Assembly (NCBI GenBank): GCA_011049745.1
Contig: DRHE01000309.1
Location: 1-6,802, forward strand
Direction of reading: 5' to 3'
DNA from: Spirochaetales bacterium
Lineage (GTDB): Bacteria; Spirochaetota; Spirochaetia; SZUA-6; DRHE01
Length of the DNA stretch: 6,802 bases
A model generated the notes under the pieces. It did not search any database. It was not told where the DNA came from and worked only from the letters and a program-made list of their open reading frames with translations. Both the position numbers and the translations under genes were made by a program. The number at the start of each line of letters is the position of its first letter. Positions within the stretch are counted from its first letter, which is position 1. Shown in pieces: positions 1-6,412 of this stretch.

Positions 1-344
1 ATGAAAAGCAGAACCTTTTCCGCCCTCACTGCAGGATCATCACTGCCGGCGACCACTGCAGCCACCTGAACAAAAAGCTCTTCAATTTCAGCCTGGAATA
101 AATCAACCGTGGACCCGGAAAGGCCGGAAAACTCTAAAGCAGCTCCGGTGAGCAAATCTAATGGCAGGGGTTCTATCATCGGAGCCAGCCTGACCGCTAT
201 GGGCAGAGGCTCCTGTCTTTGCGGATTGTCCTCAAGCGAGGCGGAATCTGCATAGGCTGAGGAAAATGGCTGGGTATTGAAATAAATCAGCAGGGCCGTG
301 ATTAATAGAGCGATTCGTTGTATTTTTACTGCAGGGTATTCCAT
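1..344 (-). CDS. Exported protein of unknown function, N-terminal part (runs off left edge)
   Basis: An uninterrupted minus-strand frame begins with ATG at 344-342 and stays open for 114 codons to the window edge. An in-frame TAA two codons upstream of the ATG rules out a longer start. The N-terminus reads as a Sec signal peptide: K7 and R10, a hydrophobic core at about residues 11-22 (IALLITALLIYF), then an AYA cleavage motif at residues 30-32 with the mature protein starting DSASLEDN. The following part is acidic and probably helical (FQAEIEELFVQVAAVVAG), with no catalytic motif in view. The spacing resembles the helical region ahead of the core in some SirB1/transglutaminase-like proteins, but that is only a weak guess. 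The gene is divergent from trxB across a 62-bp gap. No Shine-Dalgarno sequence precedes the ATG. The frame and signal peptide are well supported; the function is unknown. Confidence 0.8.
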   Translation of the reverse strand, partial: MEYPAVKIQRIALLITALLIYFNTQPFSSAYADSASLEDNPQRQEPLPIAVRLAPMIEPLPLDLLTGAALEFSGLSGSTVDLFQAEIEELFVQVAAVVAGSDDPAVRAEKVLLF

Positions 345-351
345 GTTTTAA

Positions 352-380
352 ATTTTATTGTTATTTTTACCAGATATCAA
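352..380 (-). promoter_or_regulatory. Sigma-70/sigma-A type promoter for the left-edge exported protein gene
   Basis: On the minus strand TTGATA (380-375) and TAAAAT (357-352) are separated by exactly 17 bases. Each hexamer matches 5 of 6 consensus positions. Only 7 bases separate the -10 box from the ATG at 344, so transcription should begin at or within a base or two of the start codon. Together with the lack of any Shine-Dalgarno sequence, this predicts a leaderless mRNA. The region is AT-rich, so a chance match is possible. Confidence 0.55.
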
Positions 381-396
381 GTAATTTTGCAAATCC

Positions 397-401
397 GGAG
401 G
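397..401 (+). promoter_or_regulatory. Ribosome binding site of trxB
   Basis: GGAGG lies 5 bases before the ATG at 407 and fixes that start. No convincing plus-strand promoter is visible in the 62-bp divergent gap. The best candidate, TTGTTA (358-363) with an 18-base spacer to TAATTT (382-387), is poor, and would overlap the stronger minus-strand promoter. Confidence 0.8.
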
Positions 402-406
402 CATTA

Positions 407-1357
407 ATGCAAATTGACAAAGATCTTATTATCATCGGCGCCGGTGGCGCAGGCCTTTCAGCAGCTCAATACGCAGCCCGCGCCAATCTCTCTGTTCTTG
501 TTATCGAGGAAATGGCAGCAGGCGGCCAATGCCTGCTTATCGATCAACTGGAAAACTATCCCGGTTTTCCTGAAAGCCTGTCAGGATTTGAGATGAGCCA
601 GAAGCTGGAAAGGCAGGCCAAAAATTTCGGGGCGGAATTCTTAAGCGCAACAGTTAAGAGCGTCGAACGGCAGAGTGGAGGTGAAACCACCCCCTACTTC
701 ACGGTAGACACCACCACCGGAACCCTTAACTCCCACACAGTGATTATTGCTACCGGTGCAAAACACCGGACCCTGGACATGCCTGGAGAAAAGGAATTCT
801 CCGGCAGGGGAGTATCCTACTGCGCAACCTGTGACGGACCATTTTTTAAGGAGAAACGCATGCTGGTTGTGGGCGGCGGCGATGCCGCCTGTGATGAGGC
901 CATGTTTCTAGCCAATCTTACCGACAGGATAATCATGATCCACCGCAAGGAGCGCTTCCGAGCCCAGAAATCTTTAGCCCAGCGGGTTCTCAAAAATCCC
1001 CATATTGAAGTTCGTTTCAATACCGAGATTAAAGAGATCAGCGGCGCAGATAGGGTGGAAGGGGTAATACTCTACAATAATAAAGAAGAGAAGCAGTACT
1101 CAGAGGAGCTGGATGCAGTATTCATTTTCATCGGCTCAATTCCCCAGAGCCGTATAATCGAAGGCCTGGAACTTGATGAAGCAGGCTATATCATTACCAA
1201 TCAAAAAATGGAAACCAACATCAGTGGACTCTACACAGCCGGGGATGTCCGCTCTACTCCCTTCCGCCAGCTGGTAGTAGCCGCCGGTGAGGGAGCAATT
1301 GCAGCTCATTCCGTTTCTCAATATATCGATGAGTTAAAGGGTGAGGCCTACATTTGA
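407..1357 (+). CDS. trxB: Thioredoxin-disulfide reductase (TrxB)
   Basis: This is a cytoplasmic FAD flavoenzyme that passes electrons from NADPH to thioredoxin (EC 1.8.1.9). At 316 aa it has the normal length of the low-molecular-weight bacterial type. The FAD-binding GAGGAG is at residues 11-16 and the family signature LENYPGF at about 48-54. The redox-active CATC (C139, C142) sits in YCATCDGPFF. The NADPH-binding GGGDAA is at 156-161, and HRKERFR (179-185) matches the HRRxxxR element used for the NADPH 2'-phosphate. The C-terminal FAD motif GLYTAGDVRSTPFRQLVVAA starts at 274. An additional cysteine, C42, lies where many homologues have a non-cysteine residue after GGQ. The start is fixed by GGAGG at 397-401. 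It is the first gene of a four-gene block and its stop overlaps the next start by 4 bp. A ferredoxin- or flavin-dependent variant is less likely because the NADPH motif is intact. Confidence 0.96.
   Translation: MQIDKDLIIIGAGGAGLSAAQYAARANLSVLVIEEMAAGGQCLLIDQLENYPGFPESLSGFEMSQKLERQAKNFGAEFLSATVKSVERQSGGETTPYFTVDTTTGTLNSHTVIIATGAKHRTLDMPGEKEFSGRGVSYCATCDGPFFKEKRMLVVGGGDAACDEAMFLANLTDRIIMIHRKERFRAQKSLAQRVLKNPHIEVRFNTEIKEISGADRVEGVILYNNKEEKQYSEELDAVFIFIGSIPQSRIIEGLELDEAGYIITNQKMETNISGLYTAGDVRSTPFRQLVVAAGEGAIAAHSVSQYIDELKGEAYI
1336..1346 (+). promoter_or_regulatory. Ribosome binding site supporting the TTG start of the lipM-like gene
   Basis: AAAGGGTGAGG, inside the last codons of trxB, places GAGG (1343-1346) 7 bases before TTG at 1354. 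The start choice is supported because the LipM/LplA family needs the residues between this TTG and the first internal ATG (1402). The TTGA overlap of start and stop suggests translational coupling to trxB. Confidence 0.6.
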
Positions 1358-2163
1358 GCCTCACCTACAAGGGAGCATTCCGCTTAATCCTGCAGCCTCC
1401 CATGGAGGGACGCAGGAATATGGCCATTGATGAAGCCCTGCTCCTGAAAGCTTCGGAGGAAGATATTGCGCCGGTTTTAAGACTATACGGCTTCTCCCCG
1501 CCCACTCTCTCTCTGGGCCGCTTCCAGCGCCTGGGTGGTATGATTGATAGAGGAAAAATTGAAAGAAACGGGATCACCCTGGTCCGCCGCCCCACCGGAG
1601 GCCAGGCTGTTCTTCATGATCAGGAACTCACCTACGCGGTAATCTTAAGCCGGGCACATATCGAACCTTTCAGTAAAAGAGCAATCTATAGATTTATTTC
1701 TTCACTGCTCCTTGAAGGGTTGCGAGCGCTTAATATCGGCGGAGCAGTTATCAGACACCGCATTGGCACCCCCCACAATCCTGACTGCTTCCGCACCTCG
1801 GCCGAATATGAGATTGCCGGCAGAGAGGGTAACAAGCTAATAGGGAGCGCCCAGGTGTTGACCCGCTCCGCCTCTCTGCAGCATGGCTCCATTCCCCTTA
1901 ACTCTTCCTATACCGGAATATCAAGCTACATTATAGCTGACCAGCTATCAGACAAGGGTGAAAAGGCCGGGGAGAAGCCGGCTTCACTGGAAAGTGAGCT
2001 TGGCCGCAGCATCTCTTTTTCTAAAGCAGTATCAGCATTTACAGCAGGCTTCAGAAAGCTGATCCGGATTGAGGAGTCAGATCTTAACCGTGAGGAGATG
2101 GAATTGGCCGAGGAACTCTACCTGACAAAATACTTAAAAAAAGAATGGAATCTAAAATTATAA
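1354..2163 (+). CDS. lipM: Octanoyltransferase LipM-like (BPL/LPL catalytic domain family)
   Basis: The protein likely moves octanoyl groups from acyl carrier protein to the lysine of a lipoyl domain such as GcvH, the first step of lipoate assembly in the cytoplasm. It has 269 aa, close to the roughly 280 aa of Bacillus LipM. Family elements in order are NMAIDEALL (22-30), LRLYGFSPPTLSLGRFQ (42-58), RRPTGGQAVLHDQELTYAV (78-96), DCF with putative nucleophile C145, the invariant lysine K161 in GNKLIGSAQ, and LQHGSIPL (175-182). C145 in the context CF...YEI...GSAQ...LQHGS points to LipM or LipL rather than an ATP-dependent lipoate ligase. Position 84 is Gln where Arg or Gly is usual. It uses a TTG start and overlaps trxB by 4 bp and the next gene by 19 bp. 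LipL (amidotransferase) or a LplA-type ligase are the alternatives; the fold is certain, the exact reaction less so. Confidence 0.85.
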   Translation: MSLTYKGAFRLILQPPMEGRRNMAIDEALLLKASEEDIAPVLRLYGFSPPTLSLGRFQRLGGMIDRGKIERNGITLVRRPTGGQAVLHDQELTYAVILSRAHIEPFSKRAIYRFISSLLLEGLRALNIGGAVIRHRIGTPHNPDCFRTSAEYEIAGREGNKLIGSAQVLTRSASLQHGSIPLNSSYTGISSYIIADQLSDKGEKAGEKPASLESELGRSISFSKAVSAFTAGFRKLIRIEESDLNREEMELAEELYLTKYLKKEWNLKL

Positions 2164-3824
2164 TTATCATCTTTACAGCTCTACTGCTCTGTTCCATCGG
2201 GCCGCGGGACATTTCCGCAACTCCGACCTTCTGGGATGACGGCAGCGAGCAGGAAGTTGTAAGCGCTATTATCAGCCAAATGAATGATCAGGAGCTTCTA
2301 GGCCAGGTTTTTATGCTTGGCTATGTGGGGCAGTATCCACACCTGGAATTCAACAACTGGATTAAAAACAGGCAGATAGGAGGCGTTAAAATTTTCAGCC
2401 GCAATGTGAAAAACCTTGCCTCCCTGGCCCGCGATATTACCAACATGCAGAGATCAAGCATGCAGGGGCCTTTCCGTATACCACTGATGGTTGCCACCGA
2501 CCAGGAGGGAGGCTGGGTTAATCACCTGAAGGCTACAACCTCAAAAACCGCCGGCAACCTGGCGCTGGGAGCAATCGGTTTGCTCCGGGACTCTTATCTG
2601 ACCGGCTATTATATAGGACAGGAGTTGCGGGAGGTGGGCATTAATATGAATTTTGCGCCCACAATTGATATCTACTCCAACCCGGACGCCAGTGTAATAG
2701 GACCGAGAGCATTTTCATCCGATCCCCGGCAGACAGCCTTCCTGGCCCTTGCCTACTTCAGGGGTATGAGCCGTCAGGGAATAATATGCACGGCCAAACA
2801 TTTTCCCGGTCATGGCGCTGCGGATAAGGATTCCCACGGCACCCTGCCGGTAATAAATATTTCCTTTGCAGAGATGTGGGAACGGGAACTGCTGCCCTAC
2901 CGCTTATTGATCAAGGAAGGACTCCCCGCTATTATGGGCGGCCATCTGGCCTATCCCGAAATCCTGGATAATAATGATCCTTCATCGCTCTCTCCTTACT
3001 TTTCATACCAGGTTTTACGGGAGAAAATGGGTTTTGAGGGTGTTCTGGTGACCGATGACCTGGAAATGAACGGCGCCCTGGTTGGCGGTTTAACCACGGC
3101 AGATGCCAGCCAGGCCGCTCTGGAAGCAGGGAATGATATGATCCTCATAGCACATACCCCGCGTATTCAGGAACAAGCCTGGAACAGGCTTTTAAGGGTA
3201 ATTGGAAAGGAGCCGGCTTTCAGGCAAAGAATTGAGCAAGCTGTAGCGCGTATTCTGAAGGTAAAATGGCGGGCATTCAGGGGGGAAAATCCTGTGCCTC
3301 TCTATCCGGACCCGGATCAGGCGGCCAGGGCGATTCCCAGTCCTGAAAGCGCTGACTTCTTCTGGCAGAATTCCGTGCGCAGCGTCACCCTGGTAAAGGA
3401 TATGAATATCCCCTTTCTACCCGGCGAGGATGAAAAACTGTTAATCGTCGGCCAGTTTCCGGGATTCCTGGAAGAGGGCCTTGAGCGCTACCCGCAGGCG
3501 GATACTTTTCTTTTTCCTTATTCTCCCTTCTACTATTCTCTGGATAGATACCGCTCAGCCATTGTTCTTAAGACCGAAGATTACGATACGGTTATATTCT
3601 GTCTGGCTAACTTCAACAGCCTGGAAATATTGAAATCCCTGGAGAATTCCGGTAAACAAATCCTGGTTATCTCTACCCTCACTCCTGTTTATCTTCGTGA
3701 GATACCATGGGTAACCTCCAGCATAGCGGTTTACGGTACCAGCAGAGAATCCTTCAAATCCGGTTTCGGAGCCCTGATCGGAGATTTTATCCCAGAGGGG
3801 AAACTGCCGGTGAAGTTTTTTTAA
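2145..3824 (+). CDS. nagZ: Secreted GH3 beta-N-acetylhexosaminidase (NagZ/YbbD type)
   Basis: This glycoside hydrolase family 3 enzyme is predicted to release N-acetylglucosamine from peptidoglycan fragments outside the membrane. Residues 1-25 look like a signal peptide (K4, hydrophobic 5-15, likely cleavage after ISA). C16 is preceded by Leu, so a lipobox is not convincing. Catalytic-domain motifs are TDQEGG (119-123 region), KHFPGHG (218-224), the general acid/base dyad D229-S-H231, and VTDDLEM with nucleophile D304. D229/H231 has the same spacing as the Asp-His dyad of Bacillus subtilis NagZ (YbbD). Residues from about 400 to 559 form a second alpha/beta domain, as in the two-domain Gram-positive enzymes and unlike the single-domain cytoplasmic NagZ of Gram-negatives. 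The 559 aa length is shorter than YbbD (about 640). The ATG lies inside the end of the lipM-like gene with no clear Shine-Dalgarno site, so translation is probably coupled. No other start preserves the signal peptide. Confidence 0.92.
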   Translation: MESKIIIIIFTALLLCSIGPRDISATPTFWDDGSEQEVVSAIISQMNDQELLGQVFMLGYVGQYPHLEFNNWIKNRQIGGVKIFSRNVKNLASLARDITNMQRSSMQGPFRIPLMVATDQEGGWVNHLKATTSKTAGNLALGAIGLLRDSYLTGYYIGQELREVGINMNFAPTIDIYSNPDASVIGPRAFSSDPRQTAFLALAYFRGMSRQGIICTAKHFPGHGAADKDSHGTLPVINISFAEMWERELLPYRLLIKEGLPAIMGGHLAYPEILDNNDPSSLSPYFSYQVLREKMGFEGVLVTDDLEMNGALVGGLTTADASQAALEAGNDMILIAHTPRIQEQAWNRLLRVIGKEPAFRQRIEQAVARILKVKWRAFRGENPVPLYPDPDQAARAIPSPESADFFWQNSVRSVTLVKDMNIPFLPGEDEKLLIVGQFPGFLEEGLERYPQADTFLFPYSPFYYSLDRYRSAIVLKTEDYDTVIFCLANFNSLEILKSLENSGKQILVISTLTPVYLREIPWVTSSIAVYGTSRESFKSGFGALIGDFIPEGKLPVKFF

Positions 3825-4667
3825 ATGAGCTGGAAAAGGGCAGCCGCAAAAGATCTACCCGCATTAAAGGATTTTCTGCTGCGGGAAGAGTGGCGCTGTG
3901 TCCCCTTTACATCGCGCTTCAAGCAGGAGGATAAAAAACCCTTCTCCAGGGGGCAGGATAAACATATTTTTATTAACAAGGACGGACATGTAGTAATTGG
4001 TGCTCTCATGGTTACTGCCATGGGGCTTTTTATTCCCGTGCTGGCAGAGAGAGAGCAAACTCTTTTCAGCAACCTGAAGAAGATGTCCTCCTCGCTGTAC
4101 TCTATTATGGGCACTTTACCTGATGTTCAGACTGCTGCAGCCTATTTTCCTATTTACCCTGAGGTTACGGTAGATTACTTCTTAATGACCCTCAGCAGAG
4201 ACGATTACCGGGCTCCGTGTCTTGAATATACCCCCGGTCTGGAGATCCGCGAAGCTGCCTTAAAAGATGCGAAGCGCTTCTTCCCGCTGCACGCCGCTTA
4301 TGAAATCGAAGAGGTAATAATCAATCCCGATCATTTTCATAAAAAGGCCAGTTTCACTACATTCAAACGCGCTCTGCAGAACCAACTGATCACTGTGGCA
4401 GAGCTGAAAGGAACAGCGGTGGCCAAAGCAGGCACCAATGCTCAAGGCTTCAATACCGCTCAGATAGGCGGCGTATACACGATAAAAGAAGAACGTAATA
4501 AAGGTATCGCTTTTCTGGTAATGTCCGGACTGCTGGAACGTATATTCAGAGAGAAAGAGATGGCCAGCCTCTTTGTTAAGAAAAACAATCCGGCAGCTAT
4601 TTCTCTATACAGGAAACTCGGCTTCACCCTGAGAGAGTCCTACAGAATATGCTACTACAACCTCTGA
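3825..4667 (+). CDS. GNAT family N-acetyltransferase, two-part protein
   Basis: The C-terminal half is a GNAT acyl-CoA-binding domain: QIGGVYTIKEERNKGIA (213-229) is motif A with the R/Q-x-x-G-x-A-type pyrophosphate loop (R224, N225, G227, A229), and NNPAAISLYRKLGF (254-267) is motif B. The preceding LEIREAALKDAKRFFPLHAAYEIEEV (139-164) is typical of the start of a GNAT domain, with YEIEEV recalling the Y-E-x-E-E-V of longer GNAT proteins. Residues 1-130 are not recognised by motif but begin like a degenerate GNAT fold (RAAAKDLPALKDFL), so the protein may be a tandem GNAT with only the second half active. The substrate cannot be read from sequence. The ATG follows the TAA of nagZ directly with zero spacing and no good Shine-Dalgarno site, which suggests reinitiation. 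It is the last gene of the block, followed by a terminator. Confidence 0.85.
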   Translation: MSWKRAAAKDLPALKDFLLREEWRCVPFTSRFKQEDKKPFSRGQDKHIFINKDGHVVIGALMVTAMGLFIPVLAEREQTLFSNLKKMSSSLYSIMGTLPDVQTAAAYFPIYPEVTVDYFLMTLSRDDYRAPCLEYTPGLEIREAALKDAKRFFPLHAAYEIEEVIINPDHFHKKASFTTFKRALQNQLITVAELKGTAVAKAGTNAQGFNTAQIGGVYTIKEERNKGIAFLVMSGLLERIFREKEMASLFVKKNNPAAISLYRKLGFTLRESYRICYYNL

Positions 4668-4704
4668 CTTAAGTACAGTCCTAATAACTATATTTAAGCA
4701 ATGG

Positions 4705-4732
4705 GAGCGTAATCTTATGCTTACTTTTTTTT
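4705..4732 (+). terminator. Rho-independent terminator after the four-gene block
   Basis: The stem AGCGTA (4706-4711) pairs with TATGCT (4716-4721) around the loop ATCT, with one G-T wobble inside and a further possible G-T pair at the base. Three bases later there is an uninterrupted run of eight T (4725-4732). It lies 37 bases past the stop of the GNAT gene. The stem is short and moderately weak, so termination may be partial. Confidence 0.5.
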
Positions 4733-4777
4733 CCGGTTTTGGATCCGGTGTCTCTATTGACCTGTAATAAGATGCAT

Positions 4778-4807
4778 TGAAAATTAAAATACATAGAAAA
4801 ACATAAG
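4778..4807 (+). promoter_or_regulatory. Weak candidate promoter for the MNT-HEPN pair
   Basis: TTGAAA (4778-4783, 5 of 6) is followed after 18 bases by CATAAG (4802-4807, 4 of 6), giving a leader of only a few bases before the ATG at 4820. An alternative uses TGTAAT (4763-4768) as the -10 box with a poor -35 box. The region is AT-rich, so such matches are expected by chance. The ribosome binding site AGTGGA (4806-4811) would overlap this -10 box, which argues against this exact placement. Confidence 0.2.
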
Positions 4808-4819
4808 TGGAATATCTAA

Positions 4820-5137
4820 ATGACTGATAAAGATTTTAAAATAGTAAGAAAGCTTAGAAATATATTGTCTCATTTTGTCGGATTGCAAGATTTCAGGATA
4901 TTTGGTTCAAGAGCAAAAGGAAACTCTGATGAATACTCCGATATGGATGTTTTTATTGAAGTAAATAAGCTGTATAAGGAGCTTAAAGAAAAAATATTGG
5001 AGGAAGCATGGAAGGTTAGCCTTGAAAACCTTATCGTAATTTCGGTAATTATATTTACAAAGAACGAAATACAAAACACACCCTTAAGGTCTTCACCCCT
5101 GTTAAAGAATATCTACAGAAACGATGTTAAAGTATGA
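4820..5137 (+). CDS. MNT-type minimal nucleotidyltransferase (antitoxin of a HEPN-MNT pair)
   Basis: This 105-aa protein carries the nucleotidyltransferase signature GSX10DXD: G29-S30, ten residues, then D41-M-D43, in the context FRIFGSRAKG and YSDMDVFIEV. In characterised MntA/HepT systems such proteins use ATP to AMPylate and thereby silence the partner HEPN ribonuclease. The usual third carboxylate on the later beta strand is not evident (LIVISVIIFTKNE); many members with the same VSxIxFTKxE-like strand also appear to lack it. The length and the end SSPLLKNIYRNDVKV look complete. A weak AGTGGA lies 8 bases ahead of the ATG. The stop overlaps the next start as ATGA. The segment is clearly more AT-rich than the genes to its left, which fits lateral acquisition. 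Confidence 0.88.
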   Translation: MTDKDFKIVRKLRNILSHFVGLQDFRIFGSRAKGNSDEYSDMDVFIEVNKLYKELKEKILEEAWKVSLENLIVISVIIFTKNEIQNTPLRSSPLLKNIYRNDVKV

Positions 5138-5406
5138 ATGATTTTAAGGTACTCCTTAATTATCGTTTAAAACAAGCTGAAGATACGCTTAAAGACGCTG
5201 ATAAGATGATTCGGGATAACCTCACGCCCAGATCCATTATCAACAGAGCCTATTATGCCATGTTCTATGCTGTCTTAGCGCTGTTTATAAAATCTGAACT
5301 TGATATAAAAACCGCAAAGCATGCCGGAGTAATTTCAATATTTGATAAGGAATATATCATCACGGGTATCAGGGAATCACAAAATCGATCTTCGTATCCA
5401 CCGTAA
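5134..5406 (+). CDS. HEPN-domain toxin, C-terminally truncated (probably broken)
   Basis: The first 79 codons fit the HEPN family well: YRLKQAEDTLKDADKMI, SIINRAYYAMFYAVLALF (34-51), AKHAGVISIFDKEYIITG (61-78). HEPN partners of MNT proteins act as RNases. Family members usually run to about 120-135 aa, with two more helices after the FxKEFVxTG-like segment. Here the frame switches after about I79 to eleven unrelated residues (RESQNRSSYPP) and stops at 5406. The switch falls at 5366-5371, where the antisense gene has its stop codon, and I found no continuation of the HEPN gene in any plus frame downstream. The missing C-terminal helices carry conserved charged and tyrosine residues near the active site in homologues, so activity is doubtful. 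It overlaps the MNT gene by 4 bp (ATGA) and is the second gene of the pair. Confidence 0.8.
   Translation: MNDFKVLLNYRLKQAEDTLKDADKMIRDNLTPRSIINRAYYAMFYAVLALFIKSELDIKTAKHAGVISIFDKEYIITGIRESQNRSSYPP
5364..5372. other. Mosaic junction between the HEPN gene and the antisense exported-protein gene
   Basis: On the plus strand the HEPN similarity ends at about 5370. On the minus strand the exported-protein gene ends with TGA at 5371-5369. Composition changes from AT-rich to roughly balanced at the same place. No terminal inverted repeat or target duplication shared with the other edge near 6413-6433 was found by eye, so this is called a breakpoint rather than an insertion-sequence end. Confidence 0.5.
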
Positions 5407-6412
5407 CCGTTTCTTCCGGAGGAACAACGATGGAATGGCTCCAGACGGAGCTCATATAGTCACCCTCTAAATGGTGCTTGTCGCCGTTGATATCGTCATA
5501 GGAATAGATGAAATATTCTCCCGGATGGATATTCTTAAAGGTGTAGGTCCGCACGTCCGGCGGCAGATAAATATAACGCGAGAAATACTTCCAGTTTTCC
5601 GGCTTGTAATTATAACCGTCAAAGAGCGATTTCGTACATAGCAGTACAAAGAGTTCATGGTCGGGTTCTACGGGCAGAGATTCGTCAATTGTGATATTGA
5701 CCTTGAGCTGACCTACGTAAGGCTGCTCGTTGGATGGGTAGGGGTCCCCTTCAAAGGTGAAGTAAATACTTTCGGACATATGTTCGAAAGCCGTGGAAAA
5801 ATCCTTTACTATTTCCGGTTGAGGATAATTAAAATGATTGACAGCGTCCATGACACATTCTCTGTCGCCCAGTTTAGCCTTCCATCGGGAATGTAGTTCC
5901 AGGGGAGAGACCCGGTTGAATTTGTTGGTATAGGTGTCCATAGTCAACTTATTACCCTTGAAAAAGAACTCGGTATAGGCTCGGTTCGTGCCTGCCTGAA
6001 AGTCGGAAAAACGGTAATAGCCATTTTTTTCGTCCGCCTTATCCAGAACCTCATAGGTTACACAGCCCTTGTTCTTAAAGACCCCCTCGGTTCGCATGGC
6101 TACTTTCATCTGCCCCTCATGCTTGACTATAAAAAAAGTAATGAAGTTGATTGTATCCTGATCTAGCGTGGAGTACTGCCCCACCTGGGCAGAAGAAACC
6201 GGCCGGTAATCTACATACCAGTCCGGAAAATCACCTGCGGGCGTGGTCGTGGTCACAGGACCGTGCCATAAGCCGGGGATACACCGTAGAAAGCCGAAGC
6301 CCAGGATCCCGTAATCAGTCGTCATCGCCGGCAGCTCCCCTGGCCCTGCTGAGGGAATCCCCACGCAGTTCAAGAGCAAAAAACTGCTTATAAGGCAGGT
6401 TAGAAAACCCAA
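5369..6412 (-). CDS. Exported protein of unknown function, probable lipoprotein, with beta-rich C-terminal domain
   Basis: I do not recognise the family. Read from TTG at 6412 it has 347 aa. The N-terminus is hydrophobic (residues 3-15) and followed by LLLNC (C16) and a flexible G/P-rich stretch, which resembles a lipoprotein signal. Asn before Cys is outside the standard lipobox but resembles relaxed spirochaete lipoboxes. GLWHGPV (47-53) looks like the start of a lipocalin-like barrel, and 80-190 alternates short beta-like segments. From about 232 a second beta-sandwich-like region ends in FKNIHPGEYFIYSYDDINGD (292-311), where DDINGD resembles a calcium-binding loop. TTG has no Shine-Dalgarno site and omits a positively charged n-region. 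Translating six or seven codons further upstream (KINFRT) would supply it, but that frame begins with ATA at 6433 (or ATT at 6427), not ATG. Base composition differs from both neighbours. Confidence 0.7.
   Translation of the reverse strand: MGFLTCLISSFLLLNCVGIPSAGPGELPAMTTDYGILGFGFLRCIPGLWHGPVTTTTPAGDFPDWYVDYRPVSSAQVGQYSTLDQDTINFITFFIVKHEGQMKVAMRTEGVFKNKGCVTYEVLDKADEKNGYYRFSDFQAGTNRAYTEFFFKGNKLTMDTYTNKFNRVSPLELHSRWKAKLGDRECVMDAVNHFNYPQPEIVKDFSTAFEHMSESIYFTFEGDPYPSNEQPYVGQLKVNITIDESLPVEPDHELFVLLCTKSLFDGYNYKPENWKYFSRYIYLPPDVRTYTFKNIHPGEYFIYSYDDINGDKHHLEGDYMSSVWSHSIVVPPEETVTVDTKIDFVIP

Noticed and set aside
414..2000. Several short open frames on both strands inside trxB and the lipM-like gene (for example 817-1020 minus, 1365-1595 minus, 1686-1892 minus).
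   Set aside because: They lie entirely within well-identified genes, show no family motifs and have low-complexity, Arg/Ser/Pro-rich translations typical of antisense shadows.
3707..4445. Open frames overlapping the nagZ/GNAT boundary and the GNAT gene (3707-3934 plus, 3821-4114 minus, 3864-4058 minus, 4260-4445 minus).
   Set aside because: The GNAT and GH3 motifs occupy this stretch in the accepted frames; these translations have no recognisable domain or ribosome binding site.
4668..4700. CTTAAGT ... ATTTAAG imperfect inverted repeat just after the GNAT stop as a terminator or operator.
   Set aside because: The arms are short and AT-rich with one wobble pair, the loop is about 17 bases, and no T-run follows directly. 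The hairpin at 4705-4732 is a better terminator.
4757..4790. TTGACC with TAAAAT as a promoter for the MNT gene.
   Set aside because: The spacer is 22 bases, too long for a normal sigma-70 promoter.
5657..6393. Plus-strand open frames of 79 and 80 codons opposite the exported-protein gene.
   Set aside because: Neither continues the HEPN protein nor resembles any family. The minus-strand frame is far longer and has protein-like composition and a signal peptide.
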